NCBI GenBank assembly: GCA_934047225.1
Contig: CAKOHE010000069.1
Span: 44,824-108,823 of the forward strand
DNA length: 64,000 nucleotides
Source of the DNA: Ypsolopha sequella
Taxonomy: Eukaryota; Arthropoda; Insecta; Lepidoptera; Ypsolophidae
Reading direction: 5' to 3'
The translations under genes were made by a program, and so were the position numbers. Of the stretch, positions 30,524-41,935 are shown piece by piece. Each line of letters opens with the position of its first letter. Position 1 is the stretch's first letter. The notes under the pieces are model-generated. The model worked only from the letters and a program-made list of their open reading frames with translations. It had not been told where the DNA came from and did no database searches.

Positions 30524-31238
30524 TAGGGCTTGAATATCGGACCATTTTTCAATTCCGGAATTGGGTTTCGATATTGAGCATTTCAATTCCGGAATTCCGG
30601 AGTTCCGGAGTTACTACCCAATTTTTTGAAAAAAGTTTGATATGCAAAAAAATGTATTTATGGATGGTTTTCCGACGGCTAATTGAGTTACTTCATTGGA
30701 TCGAGGTATTTTCTCGAGGTATCGTACGTAGTGCTTTTTTTAGAAACTAATAATATGTGCTAAATTTTATGCCAGTCCATCTATGGTCGGAGCGGAGCGT
30801 GATTAAGTAAAAAACATCTAAACTTTCGCATTTATTATATTACAAGCTCTCCGCTCGCTGGGCTTACGCGCAGCTTAATGACCCGTATTTTCCCGTGATA
30901 AAATGTAGCCTATATCCGTCTATCTATATCTCTCTCTAGGATACCTACCATCTATCGTTCTGCCAAATTATATCAAAATTTAGGCGTGAAAAGATAAAAA
31001 ACAGACCGAAAGACAGTTACTTTTGGATTTGTAGTATTAATTTGTATGTATAGATAAATAAATAATATATTATGCATACAGTGGGATCTAAATCGCGCCT
31101 CAAGCCGTTTATTTATTTTTTTTACTCAATATCGAAATATCGGAATTGGTCTCACGAATACCGGTATTACAAACGATATTGAAATCTTTCGGAATTCCGG
31201 TATTTTGTCAATTCCGGGATTCCGGAGCTCAAGCCCTG
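30524..31238. mobile_element. hAT-type MITE, 715 bp, with 8-bp target duplication
   Basis: Termini TAGGGCTTGA and TCAAGCCCTG are inverted. The 8-bp string ACTGTGAC is repeated immediately outside (30516-30523 and 31239-31246). Subterminal TTCCGGAATTCCGG motifs recur near both ends. An 8-bp duplication with CAGGG/TAGGG-type ends is the hAT hallmark. No transposase inside. Confidence 0.85.
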
Positions 31239-31246
31239 ACTGTGAC

Positions 31247-31947
31247 CTATAATTTGACACTTCCTCGGAAATTAACGTGTGACGATGTAACTATCGTAGC
31301 AGTTAGAAATCAATTCTGGTACCATTTTTCACTCTATATGACCATGTTTATTGCGTGATAAATGTTGTGTGATGATAATTCTACCAACTATTACTCCTTA
31401 AAAGGCACGTTATGAATCTACGCAAAAGGTTAATTTATTAAAAGCTTAGTACGTCTCTGTACAAAGAGCTTCTAAAATCACAGGCCTTTGGTCTTCGCAA
31501 TTGCTGCATGTGTCAGAATTGCCATCCTCCTCTCTCACAGACTAGCAGTAGTAGTTAGACTAACTCAATGAATTACACTGAGAAAATATATTAAAATTTT
31601 ATTATAATTTTTGTGTTAAATTTAACAAGCAATTTATGGCTAAATCAGCAGAACATTAAGTACTTTATTACCATGTCTTGGTTGTAATTTACTCTTAGGT
31701 GTATTTCATAGTCACTTTAATAGTACATTACATCTGAGACCAGTAATTAAAGATATCCTGGACGAGTAAGTTAAAAGGCCGAGCCCGTAGGGCGAGGACT
31801 TTTATATACGAGTCCAGGATAGCTAATTATGGTCGAAGCATGTATAGTGCTTTTCTCAAAAATAAAACGAGATATTTTCAAATTAAATAAGTTTTTTATT
31901 ACGTTAACAAACTCATCTTGAATAACAAACAATCGATCGAGTTTGTT
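31247..31947. other. Non-coding with dispersed motif
   Basis: 31750-31870 holds inverted ATCCTGGAC / GTCCAGGAT around GGCCGAGCCCGTAGGGCGAG, then TATAGTGCTTTTCTC. A related block recurs at 44365-44445 (GGCCGAGCCGCAGGCGAGGA .. TATAGTGCTTTTCTT), so this is a repeat end, perhaps the 3' end of the Crypton-like element next to it. Confidence 0.5.
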
Positions 31948-32575
31948 TTATGTGTCACGCAATTTTACTAAAATAATGCTATCGCGGTGTTCGACGTCTT
32001 TTGTACTTAGATTGGCAAGCTCCAGACTTCTACGTGCATCGTTTAATGGGCGTGATAAGAACAACCTACAACAAAAAAATTAATTTTAATAATGAATTAA
32101 AGACCTATTTATAACTTTAGAGCCATAAAATAATATTACATCATTTATTTACCTTTATAACTAGATATTTGTCATCAGGAGCGTCGTTAAGAAACTGTTG
32201 TATATGTTGGCTTGAAATATCTTAAACTTTTTGTTTATATAGCCATCTGATTGCCTTTTTAGCCATGCCGTTAAATTGTTGTAATTATTCAAGTTTATTT
32301 TATTCTTATTGAGCACAACACATCGGAACATGGAATACATCGCCCATAAAAAGGAAGGCTGCTTTGTTTGGCGAAGGTGACTGAAATAAGCCAAAAACAC
32401 ATTTTCCGATCAACTGTTCGTGTGTTTATCTGCTTTCCACTTGATGAAATTTCGTAATTTGTTTAAATATCCTTCCTTAGATTTTGGCGGAAGCAAGTTG
32501 TTTTTTTGCTAATTCCGCTTCCGCTTTTAGATCTGGTGGAGTACAATCTATATCAGAGCCTTCTTCTGAACTCAT
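31948..32575 (-). pseudogene. Crypton-like tyrosine-recombinase-family gene, broken and truncated
   Basis: Exon 1 (32575-32153) starts MSSEEGSDIDCTPPDLKAEA. After a frameshift near 32500 it gives YLNKLRNFIKWKADKH, a TGA, then VFLAYFSHLRQTKQ, LTAWLKRQSDGYINKK and, after another frame change, APDDKYLVIK next to a donor (GTAAATAA). Exon 2 (32065-31948) follows an acceptor (TTTTGTTGTAG) and reads DARRSLELANLSTKDVEHRD then ILVKLRDT before TAA. The SENVFLAYF / WLKR..GY..KK / F....APDDKYL / R..EL.NL order matches the N-terminal core-binding domain of Crypton-derived recombinases that are common in insects. The catalytic R-H-R-Y region is missing. Confidence 0.7.
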
Positions 32576-33182
32576 TTTGTAATTCATTTACACAAAAAAC
32601 TTTAAATGAAAATATTATGCAACAACATAATTTCCCGCTTTTACTTTTTTTTTGTTTTTTTTTTTTCGTTGGGCAAATGTATGCGGCCAGCCTTCTTCAT
32701 AAAATTGAGGTTAAATTTTTCAATTTCAATTGTTCAGTTGTTCAATTGGTTCAATTGTTTTAAACAATTGAATTTATATAATATAAAAATAATATATTTT
32801 CAATTATAAAATATAGCAAATGTTCTACACTCTGAACACGAAATTGTAATGTTTTTTTCTTTTTATACTGGCCGCTAAAAACCTTATGATCGCCAAACTC
32901 TAGTCATTTAAAACATAGACACGGATAGTTTAAAAAAAAAAACATGGTATGTAATGGATTTTCATACGAATTTCCTGGACAGTTATTCAGATTTCCTGGA
33001 GACTTGAAATAGCTCAACAGGATGAAGTACTTTCTGGCATGTCTATGCAATATGTAATTTAAGCATTACAACATATTTTTGAGAAAATTAGCTTATTTTA
33101 AACATCTACAATAGTAACGGGCGTTGTGAGAGCTTATTCTCGTTTATGGTTTACTTATTACAACTTTTTCAACCGCACTTAC

Positions 33183-33373
33183 ATCGGTCTTAATAAGTCG
33201 TCTGTTTTTTGAGCGTGTGAATAAAGCTTTGTGCCCACTGTATTAATGAGAGTCTGAACGTCATCGTGGAAAAATTGCTCGAAAGGATGAGGCTGGAGCT
33301 TTTCATTTGTGGCTTTGTTTACCAGCTCCTTGATTAAGGCCCTTAATACCGCCAAATGGGTACTTTCTAAAAC
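33183..33373 (-). CDS. Exon-like coding fragment of unknown gene
   Basis: On the minus strand, after an acceptor-like TAG, an open stretch reads VLESTHLAVLRALIKELVNK and KLQPHPFEQFFHDDVQTLIN, then HAQKTDDLLRP, ending at a donor (GAT|GTAAGTG). It is amphipathic and protein-like, with no stop in 191 nt. The first part lies within the inverted repeat unit (33333-33833), and its inverted copy at 38410-38449 keeps only the start of this exon. Family not recognised; probably a mobile-element gene. Confidence 0.4.
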
Positions 33374-33833
33374 CTACTCCTCTTTTATGGCCAAACCAAA
33401 AATATTGAAAAAATGTATTATGGATTATCAACTCTAGGACAACATATGCAACATTTTTCTTTTTCGTACCACCAAAACTTCTATATGAAAAATTGTTTCA
33501 ACTGAATGGTGTTTTTTGCCTTGAAATTCCTACTGCTCCTAAGCAGCTTAGGTAATTTAATTCATTTATGCTTTGATAAATAGATAAACTTGATAGCTAT
33601 AAATATAACATAGAATTATTCAATCGAACAATGACGCCCATGTGAAAAGTATTATTTTCTCCTATTTTGCCCTTTCAAGGACGCAGCGAGCGTCGTAACA
33701 GCCACCACGCATTGTGCACTGATTTGAACGTTATTTCAATGTCGTTTCCGTCGATATTCATACAGATAAACATCGAGCTGCTAATTTGGCGACGGTAATC
33801 GCCTTAAGCGAGCAGCAGGGGGTTGAATTGTAA
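33333..33833 (-). repeat. 0.5-kb inverted duplication, arm 1
   Basis: Arm 1 (ATTAAGGCCCTTAATACCGC through GGCGACGGTAATCGCCTTAA and CAATTC) is inverted at 37964-38449 with few differences; arm 2 lacks about 13 bases near its start. The arms are 4.1 kb apart. Either these are terminal repeats of a gutted transposon or the product of an inverted duplication of a gene segment. Confidence 0.85.
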
Positions 33834-34090
33834 CTACTGTCTCTTAATTCATAAGAATTAAAGATCAATTTTGATTGCTTTCTGAACCAACCCTGCTTTG
33901 CAGTACTAGTGTGAAAGCTTCCGTCTGTCTGCTTATGCAAACTGTGAAGTTGATATCCATACTTTTGTTTGGGACAGTTGCTGTTATTTATTTTTTTGCG
34001 ATACAACAGGCCGTTTTTTAATATGTCAAAGTGTTTTAACACATCTTCGAATGTGGGCTGATCAACAATTTCATTTGAAAACTTGATCAT
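33758..34090 (-). CDS. Hypothetical 110-residue frame overlapping inverted arm 1
   Basis: Begins MIKFSNEIVDQPTFEDVLKH and contains GLLYRKKINNSNCPKQKYGY and LKAITVAKLAARCL. Its last part lies in the inverted repeat. Unrecognised; perhaps another exon of the broken gene at 33183-33373, lying upstream on the same strand. Confidence 0.3.
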   Translation of the reverse strand: MIKFSNEIVDQPTFEDVLKHFDILKNGLLYRKKINNSNCPKQKYGYQLHSLHKQTDGSFHTSTAKQGWFRKQSKLIFNSYELRDSSYNSTPCCSLKAITVAKLAARCLSV

Positions 34091-34302
34091 AAAAGAAAAC
34101 AGTATAATAGAAACGTATCTTAAGCAGCATAATTACTTAACTTAAAATAACTTGGTATATTTACATAATACTTTTGTGTGCCCAATTGCCACGTAAATAT
34201 AAAAACTGCTTTTTATGTATAACCAGCACCTTGCTGTCATCAAAGCTGTTACAAACTTTAAGTAAATTGTTTCTGCGATAGCATCAACATTTTCATATTT
34301 AA

Positions 34303-34392
34303 AAATATATTTCGGCCCATTTTGGGGCCGGCATCAGTCGAATTAATGATAATTTGACCGATGCCGGCCCCAAAGTGGGCCGAAATATATTT
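34303..34392. repeat. Palindrome of two Penelope-type hammerhead-like halves
   Basis: AAATATATTTCGGCCCA..TTTTGGGGCCGGCATC is followed, after about 18 bases, by its inverse (GATGCCGGCCCC..GGGCCGAAATATATTT). Each arm resembles the CTGATGA..GGCC..GAAATATAT signature at 4234-4279, but the first box is CTGATGC or CCGATGC, so the catalytic A is changed. Confidence 0.65.
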
Positions 34393-35943
34393 CAAAAATA
34401 AAGTTTTATACACTGTTTTAATTAAACAAAAAATAAAATAAATGCTCTATGTAGCAACATATCTATATTTATTTCATATTTAAAAATAAATCATTTTAAC
34501 AAAGAGTCAACGAAGCGCTAAAATTAACTCATATTGTTTTCAATTGAAATAATAAATGAAACATTTTTTGCATTCTCATGTGCCCCCGTTTTGCTATGGT
34601 GTAGTATAAGTATTAAATTTTATAGTTTCCTACTTTACGTATGAGTCACGGGACGTGAACGTACTTATTTTAGTAGAAAGTCTTACTTTGGCGCAAGCTT
34701 TTTTATATGCGTACAGCAGCAAACCTGTGGCCACGGCAGTACCCCCACCAAGACGAGCCAAAGGAAGCAGAGCACTACGTCTTAAAGCGTTTCCTCTTAT
34801 TTTCAAACCTTCACAGCTTGGGATGAGATGTAGTTAGCAAACTAATGTAATCAAACATGCTTAGTTTCATGTAGCTTATATTAATACCTAAGATAAGTCG
34901 ATTTAGTCACTGGCTGACCGACTGATTCATGATCATCAAAACCTCTAGGGTACCTCCTGAAGCCTTAAAAAACTCAGTGTGCAGGCGAGGATTATCACAC
35001 AAACAACCAATAATCTGTAACATTACCTTCCAACTCTCATAAAGGGGGGTTAAGTTCTGTGTTATATGTATAACAATTTCTATTCTAAAGCTGCAAAAAT
35101 CCAAAAGCTGAAATGATTAAATCTGTCGCTTTCACACTCCAACTTGCAAAAGTCTTAGAAAGCTGAAATAAATAATTCTGTCTCTTTCACCCCCCAATAA
35201 AGGAGGTGCAAGTCTGTATGAAAAATTTGCTGACAAAAAGAAATGAAATGCCGCCAAAAAAAAATCATGTAGCGTAGGTTGCCAAGGCTCACAAGCTCAT
35301 AACGCTTTCACTGTTAAAAAAAATATCAGAATGTAGACTCAAGCCCCTTACTTTACAATGCTTAACTCTACAAATGCTACCTCCACAAACCCTTCATCTT
35401 GTTCAAAAAGTATAATTTGGATCTACATGAGATCTATTAACTTTAAAACAGTAAAACCGTATCGAGCTCGTGAATCTTGGCAACTTTCTTTACAAGAAAT
35501 GTTTTTAGTTGGATTAATATTACCTGAAAGAACACTCAAAAATATTATTCTAAATTGAGTTCTCGAAAAACAATAATGGGACTATTTAATCAAATATTTA
35601 ATTATTGTTTAACGTTTTGACTGAATCACGTTTCACGTAATTATATTTTGTACCAATTTCGGAAAGGAATAAACCCTTTGTTTTATGCGATAGCCGTAAC
35701 AAAGTTTCTAATAAAGTTAATAAAATTAAGATATTAAAGCTAATGGAAGCCGTTAAACGATTGTCATAAAGATTGTTGGATATAGGAAGGTAGTAAATAT
35801 TGTAACTCTAATGTCGGGATATGGGAGTCACGCGAGTTAAAATTATTCCACTGAGACTTGTCTTTGAATTGCGATAATGCACTGGATTTTTGAAGTCTTG
35901 AGTTTTTGATATGCCGTAACAAATAAACGTACGTAATTTAGCT
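34393..35943. other. Non-coding, no gene seen
   Basis: AT-rich. Short frames at 34655-34837 and 34907-35104 show no domain. The stretch 34700-34800 is slightly GC-richer but has no splice signals I trust. Confidence 0.5.
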
Positions 35944-36060
35944 TTTATGTGAACATACTTATATGTGAACATAATTATATGTGAACATAATTATATGTGA
36001 ACATAATTATATGTGAACATACTTATATGTGAACATACTTATATGTAAACATACTTATAC
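35944..36060. repeat. 16-bp tandem minisatellite, about 7 copies
   Basis: Unit TATGTGAACATAMTTA, with C or A at the variable position and a final TATGTAAACATACTTA copy. Confidence 0.9.
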
Positions 36061-36458
36061 TGTTTATACAATCCCTACTTCAAAAGATTTAAACATTTCC
36101 TACTCTTTTTTATTCATTCTTGGAAATGGAAAACTGAAGGTGTCTGACATAATAAAGCATAATAAAATGTTTCTAGTACAAAATATCATTATTATAAAAC
36201 GTCATAGTAATGGAGATCCACAGGCAAAGCTAATTACAGATGGCGTTAGCATAGTCCGGCCAATAAATACTACGGACCGGCTATGTCAAACTTTGTTGTT
36301 GCGTGTGTTCCCATTTTCCTACTGTTTTTCTCCAATATGTCGCATTTTTTTACTTAAGAGTATCACCTGTATGTCAATATATCGTTATTTTTATTATGTT
36401 ATTCATTTTTAATATGGGGTTTTTCTGGTATAAATTACCACATTATTAAAGAAACCAT

Positions 36459-36666
36459 TATGTATCATTAATTGCCAACTCGACTAGGTCCCTATCATCA
36501 AAAACATCGAGTTCCAATTATCTAAGGATATGTTCGCACTTGAAGTGACGTCACAGTTCGTAAATAGTTCAATACCCACTAAAAGCAAATTTGAAAGTTC
36601 AGTTTTTATCTATGCTTTTGATGACAGGCACCCTGTCTCGATGGCAACCAAACATATAGGTACATA
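36459..36666. repeat. MITE family M2, copy 1 (about 207 bp)
   Basis: Inverted ends of about 45 bases: TATGTATCATTAATTGCC..CTATCATCAAAAACAT against ATGCTTTTGATGACAGGC..GGCAACCAAACATATAGG. A second copy lies at 52695-52918, with the shared core GCACTTGAAGTGACG and CAATACCCACTAAA. Confidence 0.75.
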
Positions 36667-37963
36667 ATAGTGGGGCTGGTGCGGCATACCAAGGGATACT
36701 TCCAAGAAATTAATCGAAAATCACAAAAAACTACGCAAAAGCCACAAAAATGTACTGAAATGACAGATTTTTATGGCCGGATCATGAGGAAAACAATCTC
36801 CTCAATGGGCTGGATCGACGATGCGCCATCTACAGGGATAATTTGGCAGTGTGGATCCCCATAATTTTAGAAACGTCAATGAGGGTTTTTCTCGTTGTTT
36901 TTTTTTTCTTAGTTCATAGCTTTCCTCCAGATGGCGCTGTCCATGTCACAATAGATAAAACGTGTTTCGTAGCAATCAACGTCAAAATGGTTTTTCATTT
37001 GTTTGGAATCGGTGCAAATTTTGTCTTTGATTCTATTGCTAAAGAATACGACAGTGCCATCTAGGAATCTTATTTAACACTAAATATGACGTAAGGAAAA
37101 ACGCTCATTATAGAAAAATAACATTATGAGCAGCAATCGGTTATATACAGTCTATGCAAACCGTACTTCAAATCTTTTAAACATTGCCCTATCTTCGTTT
37201 GTTATATTGTCAAGATAAATGATAAATCAACCAATCAATCCAATGAAAAACTTTACGGTGTCTGACACACAAAAAAACCTTAAGAAATAAAGACAGTTCC
37301 TTTTGGCAAAATTAAGTACTGAGCTCCTACATAAAATTATTTATGATATTAAAAAAAACCAAATACCTGGAAAAAATAAAATGAATTTATATAATAATAA
37401 ACCATTATAAGCCCAAGTTCCCACCGTCAAATTCCGAAATGTGATTTAATAGAAAGATTAAGCATGGGGTCATACACCGCCACAGGGCTGCTCTGCAAAA
37501 TCTTATGAGCAATCTAACTTCTAATTAAACGTAATTTTCGTTAAAGTTATTAAAATATATCAAATTCTGGTTCCCACTCGTTATATGAATGGAGTTTAAA
37601 GGTGCCATTGTGCCATGACTTTGAATAGCAACCCAGGGGCGGCGTATGACCCCATGCGAAATATTTCATTGAAATCACATTTCGATCAAAAAATAAATAG
37701 GTGCAGAATTTTACGGTTGGATCTCAGGCTATTAATAAAATTATAATACCTATTAAACACATCTGGGTGAGTCACATATATACATATATATGTATATAAC
37801 GTTGAAAGTTCTATTTGACTTTGAAATTACTGATTTTGGGATAAGAGCGCCTTAAGTAACATTTTCAATATTTTTGAGAACAACCCTCTACCATATCTAC
37901 TGTTTTCTTTTTTTTGACATTTAATATTTAATCTTATTGAAATGGTAAAACTTCAAGACACAA
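36667..37963. other. Non-coding between M2 element and inverted arm 2
   Basis: No gene seen. A short self-complementary TATATACATATATATGTATA string lies near 37777. Confidence 0.5.
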
Positions 37964-38449
37964 TACAATTCAACCTTAAGGCGATTACCGTCGCCAAATT
38001 AGCAGCTCGATGTTTGTCTGTATGAATATCGACGGAAACGACATTGAAATAACGTTCAAATCAGTGCACAATGCGTGGTGGCTGTTACGACGACGCTCGC
38101 TGCGTCCTTGAAAGGGCAAAATAGGAGAAAATAATACTTTTCACATGGGCGTCATTGTTCGATTGAATAATTCTATGTTATATTTATAGCTATCAAGTTT
38201 ATCTATTTATCAAAGCATAAATAAATCAAATCAACTTACTTAGGAGCAGTAGGGAATTCAAGCTAAAAAACACCATTCAGTTGAAACAATTTTTCATATA
38301 GAAATTTTGGTGGTACGAAAAAGAAAAATGTTGCATATGTTGTCCTAGAGTTGATAATCCATAATACATTTTTTCAATATTTTTGGTTTGGCCATAAAAG
38401 AGGAGTAGGCTTTAGAAAGTACCCATTTGGCGGTATTAAGGGCCTTAAT
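37964..38449 (+). repeat. 0.5-kb inverted duplication, arm 2
   Basis: Inverse of 33333-33833. It ends at GGCGGTATTAAGGGCCTTAA, after which the sequence diverges from the coding stretch that continues beyond arm 1. Confidence 0.85.
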
Positions 38450-38845
38450 GTAGCGCAAAGATAATATGGACCAAGGTTAGGCAGAACCAAAAATAAAACA
38501 ACGATATCTTACTATGTCTCAAGTAATTTATTGAACTTTACCTCCATCTCTTTAAAATCAAACGAAATACTAAATATAAAAAACTAAGTAAGTACTAAAA
38601 CTAAGTACTAAGTACTAAAATATACAATACTACTCTGGGTCCTTCCTTATAACTTGTTTAAATGTTGCTCACAACTTGTAGGTACTCGTGTAACTACAAA
38701 ATTCAATAGTAATAATATTATATACTTAAAGTTGGAAAAACTGAGAAAGTTTGTAGGTGTGGAGTTGGCTTCTTACAATTATTATTTTGATAGTGAAAAT
38801 CCCGGAATTACAGAATTACTTAAAACGTTACGATAATGTATACAG

Positions 38846-39398
38846 TAGAGCCATCGAGTGATGGCGCCTATGACAGCTGCATTTAGTGATGAGGTACATT
38901 TCAAATTTCGGTTAAAAATAAAAATCAAGTGTGAGTTTACTCAACATTAGACACGTCATTAAACATTCAACATAATGATACAAAAGGAAAATGTGCCAAA
39001 ACCAGTGGCGTAGCTATCGGAGGGCTATGCGGTGTAGTGCCCCGGGGCCCCCAAGAGATGTTTAAATATCTAAATCGACAAAAGTATTTTACTATCATTT
39101 ATTTTCGTTTAGTTTAACTTCGTCATTGTATTGTTTTTAATTAAATATTATTGCGTAACTTGGCGAACTCAAACACGACCTATAAAACATGAGAAACTTA
39201 AAAAAAAAAAACTTTGTTTCTATACGAATTCTATTGCACAATAAAGCAACATTCAAATCGAAATATAATAACCGAAACAAGTAGTACATCACTATCAACA
39301 ATGAAGTATTACATTTTTTAATCCACATTGCTTATACATAATTACGATACTTTGTAGGCATTTAAACGTCATAGGCGCCATCACCCGATGGCTCTACT
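38846..39398. repeat. MITE with TAGAGCCATCG ends (about 553 bp)
   Basis: AGAGCCATCGAGTGATGGCG..CCTATGAC at the left is inverted as GTCATAGGCGCCATCACCCG..ATGGCTCT at the right. The interior is AT-rich and non-coding. Confidence 0.8.
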
Positions 39399-39404
39399 TT
39401 AGTT

Positions 39405-39690
39405 AATAGATATGTTACCGGCAATCTAATTAAATAAATAAATGAAATTAAAAAAATAGGAATTTAATACAATTCCTAGGAAATTTATAAAATGCCAAGC
39501 TAATTTAGGCCGATTTCCAGAATTAACTTAATAAATAAATAGATCAGAGCAAAAGTCAAAACAGAAGGGCAATCAAAAATAAAATAAAATAAACAAATAG
39601 ATAAATCAGCTTGCCATTTTAAAAATTTCCTAGGAATTAATTGTATACAATTTCTAAATAATATAAATTTACGGTAACATCTATTAAGTT
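39405..39690. repeat. Foldback MITE with ATGTTACCG ends
   Basis: TTAATAGATATGTTACCGG at the left and ACGGTAACATCTATTAA at the right. Inside, TTCCTAGGAAATTTATAAAA..GCCAAGC is inverted as GCTTGCCATTTTAAAAATTT..CCTAGGAA. Confidence 0.75.
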
Positions 39691-39777
39691 TTAGAGTACG
39701 TACATCATCGTACGTAACGTTTTAAGCAATGCCGTAACTTACGTAATTTTCGCTATCAAAATAAATAAGTAAATATT

Positions 39778-40117
39778 TTTTCAATGCATGTGCTCGTAAA
39801 GGCCCACTTTTTATGCATCAAAACCGAACAGAAAGTCTATTATTTTGCCCTAGGGCTTTATTATTATTTTTTTTTTATTTGTTTGCAATGGTTGGCTAAC
39901 CTGCAGCCTTTCTTGTGTACCATAAATGTCATACTTTTTTTCCACTGTTTCACGGCTCTGGATACCTAGTCCTTTTGAGCCAATTACAATTTAAAGTTCA
40001 CAAAATTATATTTGTTTTATTTCCTCACACTATGCATTGAAAAACGAAAAACGCTACGCTCGTGTTTTAAATCGTCCTCGTAATTTATTCCTTTGCGCCC
40101 TTGTAGCATAAACTACT
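39778..40117 (-). repeat. MITE family M1, copy 3
   Basis: Inverse orientation to copies 1 and 2. It lacks part of the GTAATTTATTGCTTTTACGC block that copy 4 keeps. Confidence 0.85.
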
Positions 40118-40507
40118 ATTTCAATGCATGTGCTCGTAAAGGCCCACTTTTTATGCATCAAAACCGAACAGAAAGTCTATTATTTTGCCCTAGGGCTTTA
40201 TTATTATTATTTTTTTTTATTTGTTTGCAATGGTTGGCTAACCTGCAGCCTTTCCTGTGTACCATAGATGATATAATTTTTTTTCCACTGTTTAACGGCT
40301 CTGGATACAATCCTTTTGAGCCAATCATAATTTAAAGTTCACAAGATTATATTTGTTTTCATTTCCTCACACGCATTGAAAAACGTAGTATGATACACGG
40401 GCGTAAAAGCAATAAATTACTCGGTTACGTATAAAACACTCGCTACGCTCGTGTTTTAAATCGTCCTCGTAATTTATTCCTTTGCGCCCTTGTAGCATAA
40501 ACTACTA
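40118..40507 (-). repeat. MITE family M1, copy 4
   Basis: Directly abuts copy 3 in the same orientation (CATAAACTACTA joined to TTTCAATGCATGTGCTCG). Such end-to-end tandem copies can arise by insertion into an existing copy or by unequal exchange. Confidence 0.85.
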
Positions 40508-41239
40508 TAAGAATCCGACTCCACACCTACAAAATTTTTAAAGGATTTTTCCAACTTTAGGTTAGGGTGGTTCTTAAAATCCAAAATTTGAAATTTCAGT
40601 GGGACACCCTTTTATAATGTTCTTTGGCATAAGAAATGAGCATATGATTTTTATTTAATTTCTTAAACGAAGTTCAGGAGTCGCTACCGAATTTCAAATA
40701 TTTTTTTTTATAATTTTTTCGAAGATGATATACAATTGTGCCTGATACACACTATTATTAACCCAAAAACACAACGCTCACAAAATCAACATTAGGAAAA
40801 TCGAGGAAGACAAGCAATTCCTGCTAGTTCAAAGATAGAATAGATCTGGAAAGATTTGAAGTTTAGATAAACAATATTCAAACAAAGTGGCCGAAAAACA
40901 ACGAAAAGTGGAGCCGTTGTAAAACTTGAAACAGCGGGAACAAGAAAGTGTTAAAAGATTAACTGAAAAATCTACTTTGACTATTTCATCATCCTCATCA
41001 TCTGAAATTAGAAGTAGCGACGATGAGGGGTTTATCGTTTCTCCACAGCCAGCGCCTTCGCGCTCTGAAGCACCGCCATCGAAACGGCGCAAAAAAAATA
41101 ATTATAGACGATCGTTTAGCTGTTAGCCTTGACGTCACGAAGTTAAGTGTCAGGTCAGGGTGTTCACGACGGAACAAAGTGATATTTAAATAAAAGAAAA
41201 AAGGACTTTGGAAACGAATTAATTATTTGTGTTTTAGAT

Positions 41240-41935
41240 AAATTTTACAATATTAGAATGACAAGTGCTTGTACCGACAGAGTTAACGAGACTGCGGTAG
41301 CTAGGCGCGCAGGCTTTTGACCACAAAGTAAAGAGACTTTACACAAACTAAACTTAATCTTATTTCCCATAAGATAAAGTCCACAACACATTCAAAAACA
41401 TAATAAACAGCTTCCTGATAGAAAAAGACTACGAACAAACTGAATCATTATTGATCGTCATAAAATAAGAAAATGGCTAGACATGAAATATAAGGTTTTA
41501 TTTAAGATTTTTATTTTTATTATTTTTTTTATTATTATTTATCACTTATCATATAGTCATGATGTGAATATTGAAATTACTGTTAATTACTTATCAATAT
41601 AAATTTCAAATTTCTAAATCTTAATTTTTAATTCTACTTTGTGTTATCAGATGCATAAAAATTTAAATAATGCATGTTTAGTTTTAGATTTAGTTGTTAA
41701 TATATAATGTTGTGCATGTAAATGTAAATTTCTCAATTTAAAATGTCATGTTATTTAGGTTTATGATTGCCGATGTATCAAAATTTCAATTATATTTATT
41801 TTATGTGGACTTTTACCCTGAGAGGCGGGTTTTTTTCTCAGTTCAGGGTAAATTTAATACTTCATTATTGATGCTGCATTTTTTATGAGGATAATAAATA
41901 ATTTGTATTTGTATTTGTATTTGTACATTATGATT
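41240..41935 (+). mobile_element. LINE 3' UTR fragment with TTTGTA tail
   Basis: Non-coding sequence ends with GAGGATAATAAATAATTTGTA then TTTGTATTTGTATTTGTA. It contains the inverted TTTACCCTGA..TCAGGGTAAA near 41815. The tail type points to a Jockey-like element inserted, 5'-truncated, into the transposase-like pseudogene. The 5' limit is uncertain. Confidence 0.6.

Noticed and set aside
32506..32809. A small secreted or membrane protein on the plus strand
   Set aside because: The frame overlaps the broken Crypton-like gene on the other strand, and its hydrophobic part is a T-rich run.
35944..36060. A CRISPR array
   Set aside because: The 16-bp units are directly contiguous with no unique spacers. 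It is a minisatellite in a eukaryotic genome.
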